DNA from: Flavobacteriaceae bacterium UBA3356
GTDB lineage: Bacteria > Bacteroidota > Bacteroidia > Flavobacteriales > Flavobacteriaceae
Assembly: GCA_002360635.1 (NCBI GenBank)
Contig: DEQW01000001.1
Location: 622,036 to 686,035, forward strand
Direction: 5' to 3'
DNA length: 64,000 nucleotides
The first letter of the stretch is position 1. The number at the start of each line of letters is the position of its first letter. Both the position numbers and the translations under genes were made by a program. A model generated the notes under the pieces. That model did no database searches. It was not told the origin of the DNA and saw only the letters and a list, made by a program, of their open reading frames with translations. Below, piece after piece: positions 25,530 through 33,002 of the stretch.

Positions 25530-25811
25530 TTAAATTCGCAGCATTCTGTGATACGTGGAATTGCAATTAGAACCGAATCGTACAATATAATCTTTGAAAA
25601 GATTAAAGATGTTTTTGGATTTAGAATCATCCACTTCGGTTAATGTGTGTTCAATATCTTTGAATTTACTATCCAAAGTATCAAGGTTTTTTACCAGATA
25701 ACGCTTCTTTCTTTTATGGATCGATTTTTTGCCATTTTTTTTCTTTCCAGAAATTTCCTGAACCGAATATTTTACTTTCAGTATATAATATTTGTTTTCA
25801 TCATTACTCAT
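25530..25811 (-). CDS. Small hypothetical protein (93 aa) between the two small RNA copies
   Basis: I do not recognise this protein. It is Lys-rich with a patch GKKKNGKKSIHKRKKRY at about residues 22-38. An acidic, helical middle follows, and the C terminus contains IVRFGSNCNSTYHRML. There is no signal peptide or membrane segment. Support comes from a TAnnTTTG box 24 bp upstream of the ATG, a strong terminator just downstream, and codons that look like the rest of the genome. Nucleic-acid binding is possible from the basic patch but is only a guess. It is transcribed toward copy 1 of the small RNA. Confidence 0.6.
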   Translation of the reverse strand: MSNDENKYYILKVKYSVQEISGKKKNGKKSIHKRKKRYLVKNLDTLDSKFKDIEHTLTEVDDSKSKNIFNLFKDYIVRFGSNCNSTYHRMLRI

Positions 25812-25834
25812 AACACATGTACTTTTATCAAATT

Positions 25835-25842
25835 CAAATATA
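25835..25842 (-). promoter_or_regulatory. Candidate promoter -7 box of the 93-residue gene
   Basis: On the minus strand this reads TATATTTG, matching TAnnTTTG, 24 bp upstream of the start codon. It is the same box sequence as in both small RNA promoters. Confidence 0.5.
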
Positions 25843-26057
25843 TGAAAAATTTAATTAGTTAACGTTAAATTTACATTAGCGTAACGTTTAAGTAACATTT
25901 GTAGCCTGTTTGTCAAGTAGAAAGCAAAATATATAAATTTTTGGCAAACAATTCACATGCTAATCATTGTGTGAAAGAAAATACGTTACAAAAAGAGACT
26001 TTAATCGAATATAACTGTGTTTAGTCTAAAAATTCATCATCAAAATGATTTATAATA
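25843..26057. other. AT-rich intergenic stretch
   Basis: Short palindromic pieces occur near its left end (for example GTTAACGTTAAA and GTAACGTTTAAGTAAC at about 25858-25893) that may regulate the minus-strand small gene. No coding region is seen. Confidence 0.35.
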
Positions 26058-26065
26058 TATATTTG
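26058..26065 (+). promoter_or_regulatory. Promoter -7 box of small RNA copy 2
   Basis: TATATTTG matches TAnnTTTG and is in the same position relative to the RNA as in copy 1. Confidence 0.6.
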
Positions 26066-26143
26066 AACCATACCATAGCATAAGTAGGTTAAGTTCATGG
26101 TAGATTTGGGGCAAAAAAAGGTGGATTCTTTCCGCCTTTTTTT
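26066..26143 (+). ncRNA. Predicted small RNA, copy 2 of 2
   Basis: This is a near-identical copy of the RNA at 25171-25250. The 5' stem TACCAT/ATGGTA (26071-26076 with 26097-26102) is kept. The terminator stem is GGTGGA/TCCGCC (26120-26125 with 26131-26136) followed by seven T. Relative to copy 1 there is one substitution (T to C) and one deleted A before the terminator, while the terminator apex is fully rewritten with pairing preserved. Some 36 bp beyond the T-run still resemble copy 1. It converges on the sodA terminator. Confidence 0.65.
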
Positions 26144-26210
26144 ATACGTTAAATTTAGGTGGCAAGCGTATACCAAAACTTCATATTATGAATCATCATT
26201 ATACCGCATA

Positions 26211-26237
26211 AAAAAACCCACCATTTCCTGGTGGGTT
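26211..26237 (-). terminator. Terminator of the superoxide dismutase gene
   Basis: AACCCACCA (26215-26223) pairs perfectly with TGGTGGGTT (26229-26237) around a 5-nt loop. On the minus strand a T-run follows. It lies 20 bp beyond the sod stop. Confidence 0.8.
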
Positions 26238-26256
26238 CTACTTTCGATTTAAAGTA

Positions 26257-26865
26257 TTATTTATTTTGCTCGTATCGTTTTGATACTTCGTCCCAATCTA
26301 TCACATTAAAAAATGCATTTACATAATCAGGTCTGCGGTTTTGGTAGTTTAGGTAATATGCGTGTTCCCATACATCTAATCCAAGTATTGGTGTTCCACC
26401 GCAACCAACTCCTGGCATTAATGGATTATCTTGGTTAGGAGTAGAACAAACTTCTACTTTACCACCTTCGTGAACACAAAGCCAAGCCCATCCAGATCCA
26501 AACTGACCTTTCGCTGCTGAAGAGAATTTTTCTTTAAAGTCTTCAAAGCTTCCGTAAGCACTATTAATTGCTTCGGCTAATGCACCTGAAGGTTTTCCAC
26601 CACCATTAGGAGACATTATCTCCCAAAACAGTTTGTGGTTATAAAAACCACCCCCATTGTTACGAACAGCTTTATCGTCCATATCAAGGTTGTTTAAAAT
26701 ATTTTCTATTGTCTTTCCGTCTTGGTCGGTTCCTTCAATCGCGGCGTTTAACTTATTGGTGTATCCATTATGGTGTTTATCATGATGAATTTCCATTGTT
26801 TTAGCATCAATGTGTGGTTCTAATGCGTCAAAAGCGTATTGTAATTTCGGTAATTCGAAAGCCAT
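26257..26865 (-). CDS. sodA: Superoxide dismutase, Mn/Fe family, probably Mn type
   Basis: This 202-residue enzyme converts superoxide to oxygen and peroxide. Metal ligands are His27 (MEIHHDKHH), the His in FYNHKLFWEIM, and Asp and His in GLDVWEHAYYLNYQNRRPDYV. GGGFYNHKLFW and the Gln in TPNQDNPLM fit the manganese-type pattern, in which the active-site Gln comes from the C-terminal half. No signal peptide is visible, so it is cytoplasmic. Metal preference is inferred from these residues and not certain. Confidence 0.92.
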   Translation of the reverse strand: MAFELPKLQYAFDALEPHIDAKTMEIHHDKHHNGYTNKLNAAIEGTDQDGKTIENILNNLDMDDKAVRNNGGGFYNHKLFWEIMSPNGGGKPSGALAEAINSAYGSFEDFKEKFSSAAKGQFGSGWAWLCVHEGGKVEVCSTPNQDNPLMPGVGCGGTPILGLDVWEHAYYLNYQNRRPDYVNAFFNVIDWDEVSKRYEQNK

Positions 26866-26912
26866 AATTATATCGTTTTTAGTTATTTATATTTTTTTGT
26901 TATGTTCATTAT

Positions 26913-26920
26913 CAAAGGTA
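26913..26920 (-). promoter_or_regulatory. Candidate promoter -7 box of the superoxide dismutase gene
   Basis: On the minus strand TACCTTTG matches TAnnTTTG, 48 bp upstream of the start codon. No clear -33 TTTG is present. Confidence 0.5.
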
Positions 26921-27036
26921 CGCAGAAGAAGACGTAAAAAATGTTATAAAATTTATAAGATTTTATAACCATATAGATTATATTGATAATTTGTGCTGAT
27001 AAAATCACGAATCGCTACTTTTAAACAAAAAACAGC

Positions 27037-30000
27037 TTGAAAACAACCTCGCCCTTCACTATTTACAACGCTGCCGCAGGAAGTGGCAAAACTTTTACCC
27101 TTGTAAAAGAATATTTAAGCCGTTTACTGCTTTCAAAAAACGAAGGAAGCTATAAAAACCTATTGGCGATTACCTTTACAAACAAAGCAGTTGCTGAAAT
27201 GAAACAGCGTATTGTTTCAAATCTAGTTGCTTTTTCTTCGGAAACATCTCTTTCAAGTCCATCGGATATGATGACGCTTCTTGCTTCTGAAACAGGAATG
27301 AGCCTTGAAACCATTCAAACCACTTCAAAAGCAATTATAAAGCATTTATTACATCATTATTCGGCTTTTAGCGTAGAAACCATTGATCGCTTTAACCATC
27401 AATTACTTCGAACTTTTGCTCGTGACTTAAAACTTTCTTCAAATTTTGAAGTGAGTCTAGATACAGATCAATTATTGTCTGAAGCCGTAGATCAATTAAT
27501 TAGCAAGGCGGGCGACAATAAAAAAATCACCAACGTCTTATTGGACTTCGCACTTGAAAAAACAGATGATGATAAATCGTGGGATATTGCCCTAGATATT
27601 ACCAAAGCTTCTTCTTTGCTTTTTTCTGAAAATGAAGCCAAACACATTAAAAAACTAAAGCTACAATCGCTCGACGATTTTCTTTCGTTTAAAAAGCATT
27701 TGCTGAAACAACAAAAACAACTTTCAGAAAACATAATACAAGTTGCTTCCATTACACTTAAAACTATTGCTGACAACGGATTGGATGAAAGCCATTTCAG
27801 CGGGAAATATTTATACAACTATTTTGTAAAGCTTTCTGAAGGCAATTTTGATGTTCCGTACGGCGCCAAATGGCAAGAAACCTTAGGCGAAAAACCCTTG
27901 TACCCAGGACGTATAAAACCCCCAGAAAGCAATATTATGGACGGATTAGCACCAGAATTGGTTTCCGCTTTTTCAACGAGTAAAAAGTTGGTATTTCAGC
28001 TACAGTTAATTAATTCCATAGTAAAAAACATCACCCCGCTTTCAGTTATCAACTTGGTGCAACAGGAAATTGAAGCTATTAAGGAAGAAAAAAACATCTT
28101 GCCTATTTCAGAATTTAATTCCATCATTAATAAAGAAATAAAAAACCAGCCTGCGCCTTTTATTTATGAACGGTTGGGAGAAAAATACCGTCATTATTTT
28201 ATTGATGAATTTCAAGATACTTCCGAATTGCAATGGGAAAATTTAATTCCATTAATTGAAAACGCATTATCGCAACAAGTGGCAAATGAAGAAGCAGGTT
28301 CGCTATTATTGGTGGGCGATGCCAAACAATCCATTTATCGTTGGCGAGGCGGAAAGCCTGAACAGTTTATGGATTTATACGGCGGCAAAACACCTTTTGC
28401 TGTTTCAACAGCAGAAGTAGAAAATCTAGACACTAATTACAGAAGTTGTAAAGAGATTATCACGTTTAATAATTCATTTTTTACGTTTGTTTCAAAATAC
28501 TTTGGCGATGCCGGACACACACATTTATATGAAATAGGAAACCAGCAAAAGCCCAATAAAAAAGACGGAGGCTACATACAGATTGAGTTTATTGAAAAAC
28601 AATCGGCTGCAGAAAAAGAAGAAAGCTATGCAAAATTGGTGTTACAAACCATACATGAAGTAAAAGCCAACGGTTACCAAGAACAAGATATTTGTATTTT
28701 AACACGTCGCAAAAAAGAGGGAATTGCATTAGGCTCTTGGCTTATGGAAAACGGGATTTCAATTGTTTCTTCTGAAACGTTATTGCTTCAGTCCTCGCCG
28801 TTGGTTCAGGGGTTAATTCAGACACTTGTCTATTCCTTACAACCTGAAAATGAAGAAGCAAAAATCAATATGCTCGATTTTATTCACGAGTATCTTACCA
28901 TTTCAGAAGAAAAACATACTTTTTTTACCCAGTTTTTAAGCCAACCTGCTGAAGAAGTAACGCAACTCTTACGGCAATACAACATCGATTTTAATTCCAA
29001 TTTTATACATTCAGTTTCTTTATACGAAGCTTTTGAGTATTGCATTCGTCAATTTAAATTGGAAGAAAAAGCCGATGCCTATCTCTTCGGATTTATGGAT
29101 TTGGTATATGAATTTGAACAACAACCATTAGCGTCAAAAATGGCCTTTCTAGAATATTGGGAAACCAAAAAAGAAAAAGCTTCGGTTGCCGCTGCCGAAA
29201 CTACCGGAGCAGTGCGATTAATGACCATCCATAAAGCAAAAGGATTGGAATTCCCTATTGTATTATTCCCGTTTGCTGAAACCGATCTATACAAAGAAAT
29301 AGAACCAAAAACTTGGTTTAAAGCGCCCGAAAACGATTTTGGTTTTGAAGAGGCTTTAATAAATTTTAATAGCAGTGTAGCAGAATTTGGCGAAGAAGGT
29401 GCTAAAATTTACGCAGACCGCAGAAACACCTTAGAACTCGACAATTTAAACCTACTCTATGTTACCCTGACAAGGCCTGTTGAACAGCTCTATATTTTTT
29501 CCGAAAAACCAAGCAGCGTAAAAGATCAACCTAAGGATTTTAGTCAGTTGTTTGTAGAATACCTTAAACATGAACAGAAATGGAACGATGACCAATTGAT
29601 ATATCAATTTGGTAAAAAAACATTGAAAGAGCCAAAAGAGGAAGAAAATGTTACTGAAACGGTTGCGCCCACATACATCAACACTTCACCAACAAGCCGT
29701 AACTTGAATATTGTAACCAAAGAAGCATTGCTTTGGGACACCGAAACCGAAGCTGCTATTTTAAGCGGAAATCTCTTTCACGATACAATGGCTGAAATTA
29801 AATATGAAAACGATGCTTCGGAAATATTAGAGAATATAAAAAAGCGAGCGATTGTTTCAGAAAGCGATTTTAAAATTTTAAAAGAAGCGGTGGAAGCTTT
29901 AATACGTGACGAGAAGTTAAACCACTTATTTCAACCTTCCGAAAAAGTAGAAAACGAACGAGATTTAATTACTTCAGAAGGAAAAATATTACGTCCCGAC

Positions 30001-30183
30001 CGTTTAAATTTTCATCCCGACGGTAGCGTAAGTATTATAGATTATAAAACAGGAAGTCAATCTAAAAAACACAGGATTCAAATAAACCAATATGCAGCAG
30101 CGCTTTCAGAAATGAATTTTAAGATTGCTGAAAAAATCTTGGTTTATACTTCAGAAAATGGCATACTTATAAATAAAGCCTAA
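27037..30183 (+). CDS. UvrD-like helicase/exonuclease, AddA/RecB-type subunit
   Basis: This 1048-residue protein is the probable helicase-nuclease subunit of an AddAB-type double-strand-break processing enzyme. Walker A AAAGSGKTFTL is at about residues 12-22, Walker B is DEFQDTSELQW near residue 390, then LLVGDAKQSIYRWRGG, and motif V/VI regions MTIHKAKGLEFPIVLF and LLYVTLTRP. A C-terminal PD-(D/E)XK nuclease is indicated by GNLFHDTMAEI and RPDRLNFHPDGSVSIIDYKTG. The likely start is TTG at 27037, placing NAAAGSGKT close to the N terminus as in relatives. The AddB-like partner is at 33003-35753. Confidence 0.88.
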   Translation: MKTTSPFTIYNAAAGSGKTFTLVKEYLSRLLLSKNEGSYKNLLAITFTNKAVAEMKQRIVSNLVAFSSETSLSSPSDMMTLLASETGMSLETIQTTSKAIIKHLLHHYSAFSVETIDRFNHQLLRTFARDLKLSSNFEVSLDTDQLLSEAVDQLISKAGDNKKITNVLLDFALEKTDDDKSWDIALDITKASSLLFSENEAKHIKKLKLQSLDDFLSFKKHLLKQQKQLSENIIQVASITLKTIADNGLDESHFSGKYLYNYFVKLSEGNFDVPYGAKWQETLGEKPLYPGRIKPPESNIMDGLAPELVSAFSTSKKLVFQLQLINSIVKNITPLSVINLVQQEIEAIKEEKNILPISEFNSIINKEIKNQPAPFIYERLGEKYRHYFIDEFQDTSELQWENLIPLIENALSQQVANEEAGSLLLVGDAKQSIYRWRGGKPEQFMDLYGGKTPFAVSTAEVENLDTNYRSCKEIITFNNSFFTFVSKYFGDAGHTHLYEIGNQQKPNKKDGGYIQIEFIEKQSAAEKEESYAKLVLQTIHEVKANGYQEQDICILTRRKKEGIALGSWLMENGISIVSSETLLLQSSPLVQGLIQTLVYSLQPENEEAKINMLDFIHEYLTISEEKHTFFTQFLSQPAEEVTQLLRQYNIDFNSNFIHSVSLYEAFEYCIRQFKLEEKADAYLFGFMDLVYEFEQQPLASKMAFLEYWETKKEKASVAAAETTGAVRLMTIHKAKGLEFPIVLFPFAETDLYKEIEPKTWFKAPENDFGFEEALINFNSSVAEFGEEGAKIYADRRNTLELDNLNLLYVTLTRPVEQLYIFSEKPSSVKDQPKDFSQLFVEYLKHEQKWNDDQLIYQFGKKTLKEPKEEENVTETVAPTYINTSPTSRNLNIVTKEALLWDTETEAAILSGNLFHDTMAEIKYENDASEILENIKKRAIVSESDFKILKEAVEALIRDEKLNHLFQPSEKVENERDLITSEGKILRPDRLNFHPDGSVSIIDYKTGSQSKKHRIQINQYAAALSEMNFKIAEKILVYTSENGILINKA

Positions 30184-30188
30184 CTTTG
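30181..30188 (+). promoter_or_regulatory. Candidate promoter -7 box of kbl
   Basis: TAACTTTG matches TAnnTTTG, overlaps the stop codon of the helicase gene, and lies 23 bp before the kbl ATG. A clear -33 box is not seen. Confidence 0.4.
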
Positions 30189-30211
30189 TTACTTGAAAAA
30201 AAATAGACATT

Positions 30212-31414
30212 ATGTACGGAAAAATTAAAGAACACCTGCAAGAAGAACTTCAGGAAATAAAAAACGACGGATTATTTAAAAAAGAGCGCATCATCACCTC
30301 TCCACAAGATGCCGCTATTACAATTTCGACAGGACAAGAAGTGATCAACTTTTGCGCAAATAACTATTTGGGGCTTTCTTCGCACCCAGACGTTATACAA
30401 GCAGCCAAGGACGCGATGGATACGCACGGTTTTGGTATGTCGTCTGTTCGGTTTATTTGCGGAACGCAAGACATTCATAAAGAACTGGAACAAAAAATAG
30501 CCGATTTCTACCAAACGGAAGACACTATATTATATGCAGCGTGTTTTGATGCAAACGGAGGTGTTTTTGAGCCTTTATTGACGAAGGAAGACGCGATTAT
30601 TTCAGATTCATTAAACCACGCTTCCATTATAGACGGCGTTCGTTTATGTAAAGCAGCTCGTTATCGTTACGAAAATAGTAACATGAACGAATTGGAACAA
30701 CAATTAATTAAAGCCAATGAAAATGGCGCACGTTTTAAGATTATCGTTACCGACGGTGTATTTTCTATGGATGGATTAGTAGCTCCACTTGATAAAATCT
30801 GTGATCTAGCTGATAAATATGATGCATTGGTTATGATCGATGAATGCCATGCCACTGGGTTTATAGGAAAAACTGGCCGTGGAACCCTAGAAGAAAAAGG
30901 TGTTATGGATCGTGTAGATATAATAACGGGTACATTAGGTAAAGCTTTAGGTGGCGCTATGGGCGGCTACACTACTGGTAAAAAAGAGATTATCGAAATG
31001 CTCCGCCAGCGATCGCGTCCGTATTTATTTTCAAACTCATTGGCACCGGCAATTGTTGGAGCCTCTATTAAGGTGTTTGATATGCTTGATACCGACACTA
31101 CATTAAGGGATCGTCTACAAGAAAATACAGCATACTTTAAAAAAGGCATAAAAGAAGCAGGTTTTGATATTATTGATGGTGATTCTGCTATTGTTCCTGT
31201 GATGTTATATGACGCAAAACTATCCCAAGACATGGCCGATATGCTATTGGAAGAAGGTATCTACGTTATAGGATTTTTCTATCCTGTTGTGCCAAAAGGC
31301 AAAGCAAGAATTAGGGTACAATTATCAGCTGCTCATACTAATGACCAATTGGACAAAGCAATAAATGCCTTTATTAAAGTGGGCAAAAAACTAGATATTA
31401 TTAAGACTGAATAA
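30212..31414 (+). CDS. kbl: Glycine C-acetyltransferase (2-amino-3-ketobutyrate CoA ligase)
   Basis: This 400-residue PLP-dependent alpha-oxoamine synthase cleaves 2-amino-3-ketobutyrate with CoA to glycine and acetyl-CoA in threonine breakdown. Features are NFCANNYLGLSSHP near residue 45, FGMSSVRFICGTQDIHKELE, DECHATGF, and the PLP-lysine motif TGTLGKALGGAMGG. Related enzymes (BioF, serine palmitoyltransferase) share the fold, but the N-terminal and GTQ motifs favour Kbl. No threonine dehydrogenase gene is adjacent. Confidence 0.92.
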   Translation: MYGKIKEHLQEELQEIKNDGLFKKERIITSPQDAAITISTGQEVINFCANNYLGLSSHPDVIQAAKDAMDTHGFGMSSVRFICGTQDIHKELEQKIADFYQTEDTILYAACFDANGGVFEPLLTKEDAIISDSLNHASIIDGVRLCKAARYRYENSNMNELEQQLIKANENGARFKIIVTDGVFSMDGLVAPLDKICDLADKYDALVMIDECHATGFIGKTGRGTLEEKGVMDRVDIITGTLGKALGGAMGGYTTGKKEIIEMLRQRSRPYLFSNSLAPAIVGASIKVFDMLDTDTTLRDRLQENTAYFKKGIKEAGFDIIDGDSAIVPVMLYDAKLSQDMADMLLEEGIYVIGFFYPVVPKGKARIRVQLSAAHTNDQLDKAINAFIKVGKKLDIIKTE

Positions 31415-31468
31415 ATTAAATTTGGGGGCAAAAGGCTTTGTATTTATGAAAAATTTAATAGATTTGAC

Positions 31469-31499
31469 TTTGTTTATAAGTAATAAGAACTTACTTTTG
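31469..31499 (+). promoter_or_regulatory. Promoter of the OmpA-family gene
   Basis: TTTG (31469-31472), a 19-bp spacer and TACTTTTG (31492-31499) match the Bacteroidetes promoter TTTG-N19-TAnnTTTG. The ATG is 34 bp downstream. It is the best promoter match in the window, as expected for an abundant envelope protein. Confidence 0.7.
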
Positions 31500-31533
31500 C
31501 TCTAATTAACACTTAAAAATTAAACAATCGAAT

Positions 31534-32934
31534 ATGAAACATCTTAACAGTTTATTAGTTGCTGCCATTCTATTTATGGGAATTGGCGTAGCGAACGCAC
31601 AAGACGAAAACAACCCTTGGGCTATTGAGATTGGTGTCAATGCTGTTGACGTCTATCCAGTAGGTCTAGAGGACGGCCAAAACCAAGCTTCACTAATGAG
31701 AGGTGAGCTTTTTGACGAATATTTTAATGTAGAAGACCACTGGAACATTTTACCTTCAGTATCTAAAGTTGCAATCAGCAGATATGTTGGTAGCGGTTTT
31801 ACTTTTTCTGCTGTAGGTTCTATTAATAGAATAGACAAAGTTGGTGACGTAAAAGTAGATGACTTAAGTTACTACGGTGCAGATGGTGAAATTAGATATA
31901 GCTTTAGAGACTTAATCAACGGTCCTGGTGGATGGTTTGATCCTTCTCTTGGTGTTGGTGGTGGTTACACTTGGGTAGACGACATAGGTTTTGGTACTGC
32001 TAACGGTTTAGCAAGTGTAAAAATTTGGTTTGCTGAAAATGTAGCATTGAACCTACAATCAACTTATAAACATGCATTTGAAGACGATTACGGAGTGAAG
32101 CATTTCCAACATTCTGCTGGTGTCGTATTTAAATTTGGTGGAAAAGATACTGATGGTGACGGAATCTACGACCAAAATGATGAATGTCCAGAAACTCCTG
32201 GTCTTCCAGAATTTAACGGTTGTCCTGATACTGACGGTGACGGAATCGAAGACAGAAACGATGCTTGTCCAGAAACTGCTGGTTTAGCTGAGTTCAACGG
32301 TTGTCCTGATACTGACGGTGACGGAATCGCTGATCCACAAGATGCTTGTCCAACTGTAGCTGGTTTAGCTGAATTAAACGGTTGTCCAGATGCTGACGGT
32401 GACGGAATTGCTGATGGAGATGATGAATGTCCAAACGAAGCTGGTCCTGCTGCTAACAACGGTTGCCCTTACGAAGATAGAGATGGCGACGGTGTATTAG
32501 ACAAAGATGACCAATGTCCAGATGTTGCCGGTACTGTTGCTAACAACGGATGTCCAGAAGTAACTGTTGAAGTTATCAAAGAAATCAACGAGTATTCTAA
32601 AACAATCTTGTTCGACTACGATAAAGCTTCTATCCGTCAAGAGTCTTACAGTGCACTACAGAGTATTGCAGATATTATGAAAGAATATCCAAACACTGTA
32701 TTCCACATTGAAGGACACACAGATAGTAGAGGTAGTGATGCTTACAATATGAAGTTATCTAAAGAAAGAGCAGCTTCTGTAATGGATTACTTAACTACAA
32801 TCGGAATGCCTGCCAACAGATTAACATCTGAAGGTTACGGTGAAGAAAGACCAGTTGCTACAAACAATACAGCTGCTGGAAGACAACAAAACAGACGTGT
32901 TGAAATCTCTCTTAACAAAAACAGAGATAACTAA
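31534..32934 (+). CDS. OmpA-family outer-membrane protein with thrombospondin type-3 repeats
   Basis: This 466-residue protein has a signal peptide ending in VANA|QDENN. An N-terminal beta-barrel domain of about 180 residues is followed by five calcium-binding TSP3 repeats (residues 205-341, units beginning DTDGDGI with Cys in DECP and NGCP). The C-terminal OmpA peptidoglycan-binding domain has ILFDYDKASI, HIEGHTDSRGSD and GRQQNRRVEISL. It anchors the outer membrane to the wall. It has its own promoter and terminator. Confidence 0.94.
   Translation: MKHLNSLLVAAILFMGIGVANAQDENNPWAIEIGVNAVDVYPVGLEDGQNQASLMRGELFDEYFNVEDHWNILPSVSKVAISRYVGSGFTFSAVGSINRIDKVGDVKVDDLSYYGADGEIRYSFRDLINGPGGWFDPSLGVGGGYTWVDDIGFGTANGLASVKIWFAENVALNLQSTYKHAFEDDYGVKHFQHSAGVVFKFGGKDTDGDGIYDQNDECPETPGLPEFNGCPDTDGDGIEDRNDACPETAGLAEFNGCPDTDGDGIADPQDACPTVAGLAELNGCPDADGDGIADGDDECPNEAGPAANNGCPYEDRDGDGVLDKDDQCPDVAGTVANNGCPEVTVEVIKEINEYSKTILFDYDKASIRQESYSALQSIADIMKEYPNTVFHIEGHTDSRGSDAYNMKLSKERAASVMDYLTTIGMPANRLTSEGYGEERPVATNNTAAGRQQNRRVEISLNKNRDN
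32146..32556 (+). repeat. TSP3-repeat coding tandem array (81-bp units)
   Basis: Four 81-bp units and a fifth of 87 bp encode calcium-binding repeats in the OmpA-family gene. The units share long identical DNA segments such as CTGACGGTGACGGAAT, so they are similar at the DNA level and not only at the protein level. Copy number may vary between strains by recombination, which is inference. Confidence 0.85.
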
Positions 32935-32960
32935 TAAGCAACACGCTTAAATAAATACCA

Positions 32961-32988
32961 AAAACGCCTCCGAAAATCGGGGGCGTTT
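32961..32988 (+). terminator. Terminator of the OmpA-family gene
   Basis: ACGCCTCCGA (32964-32973) pairs with TCGGGGGCGT (32977-32986), 10 pairs with one G-T wobble and a 3-nt loop, flanked by A and T runs. Confidence 0.8.
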
Positions 32989-33002
32989 CTTATTTTTAGG
33001 GT

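Noticed and set aside
25212..25643. Plus-strand open frame of 143 codons between the small RNA copies
   Set aside because: It begins inside the predicted small RNA, crosses its terminator and the 12-bp hairpin, and runs antisense into the 93-residue gene. Composition is not protein-like.
25647..25862. Plus-strand open frame of 71 codons, hydrophobic
   Set aside because: It is antisense to the 93-residue gene, which has a promoter and terminator of its own. Its hydrophobicity follows from the Lys-rich complementary strand.
32166..32459. Minus-strand frame of 97 codons rich in Ser, Pro and Gly
   Set aside because: It is the reverse of the TSP3-repeat array in the OmpA-family gene; its apparent repeats simply mirror that array.
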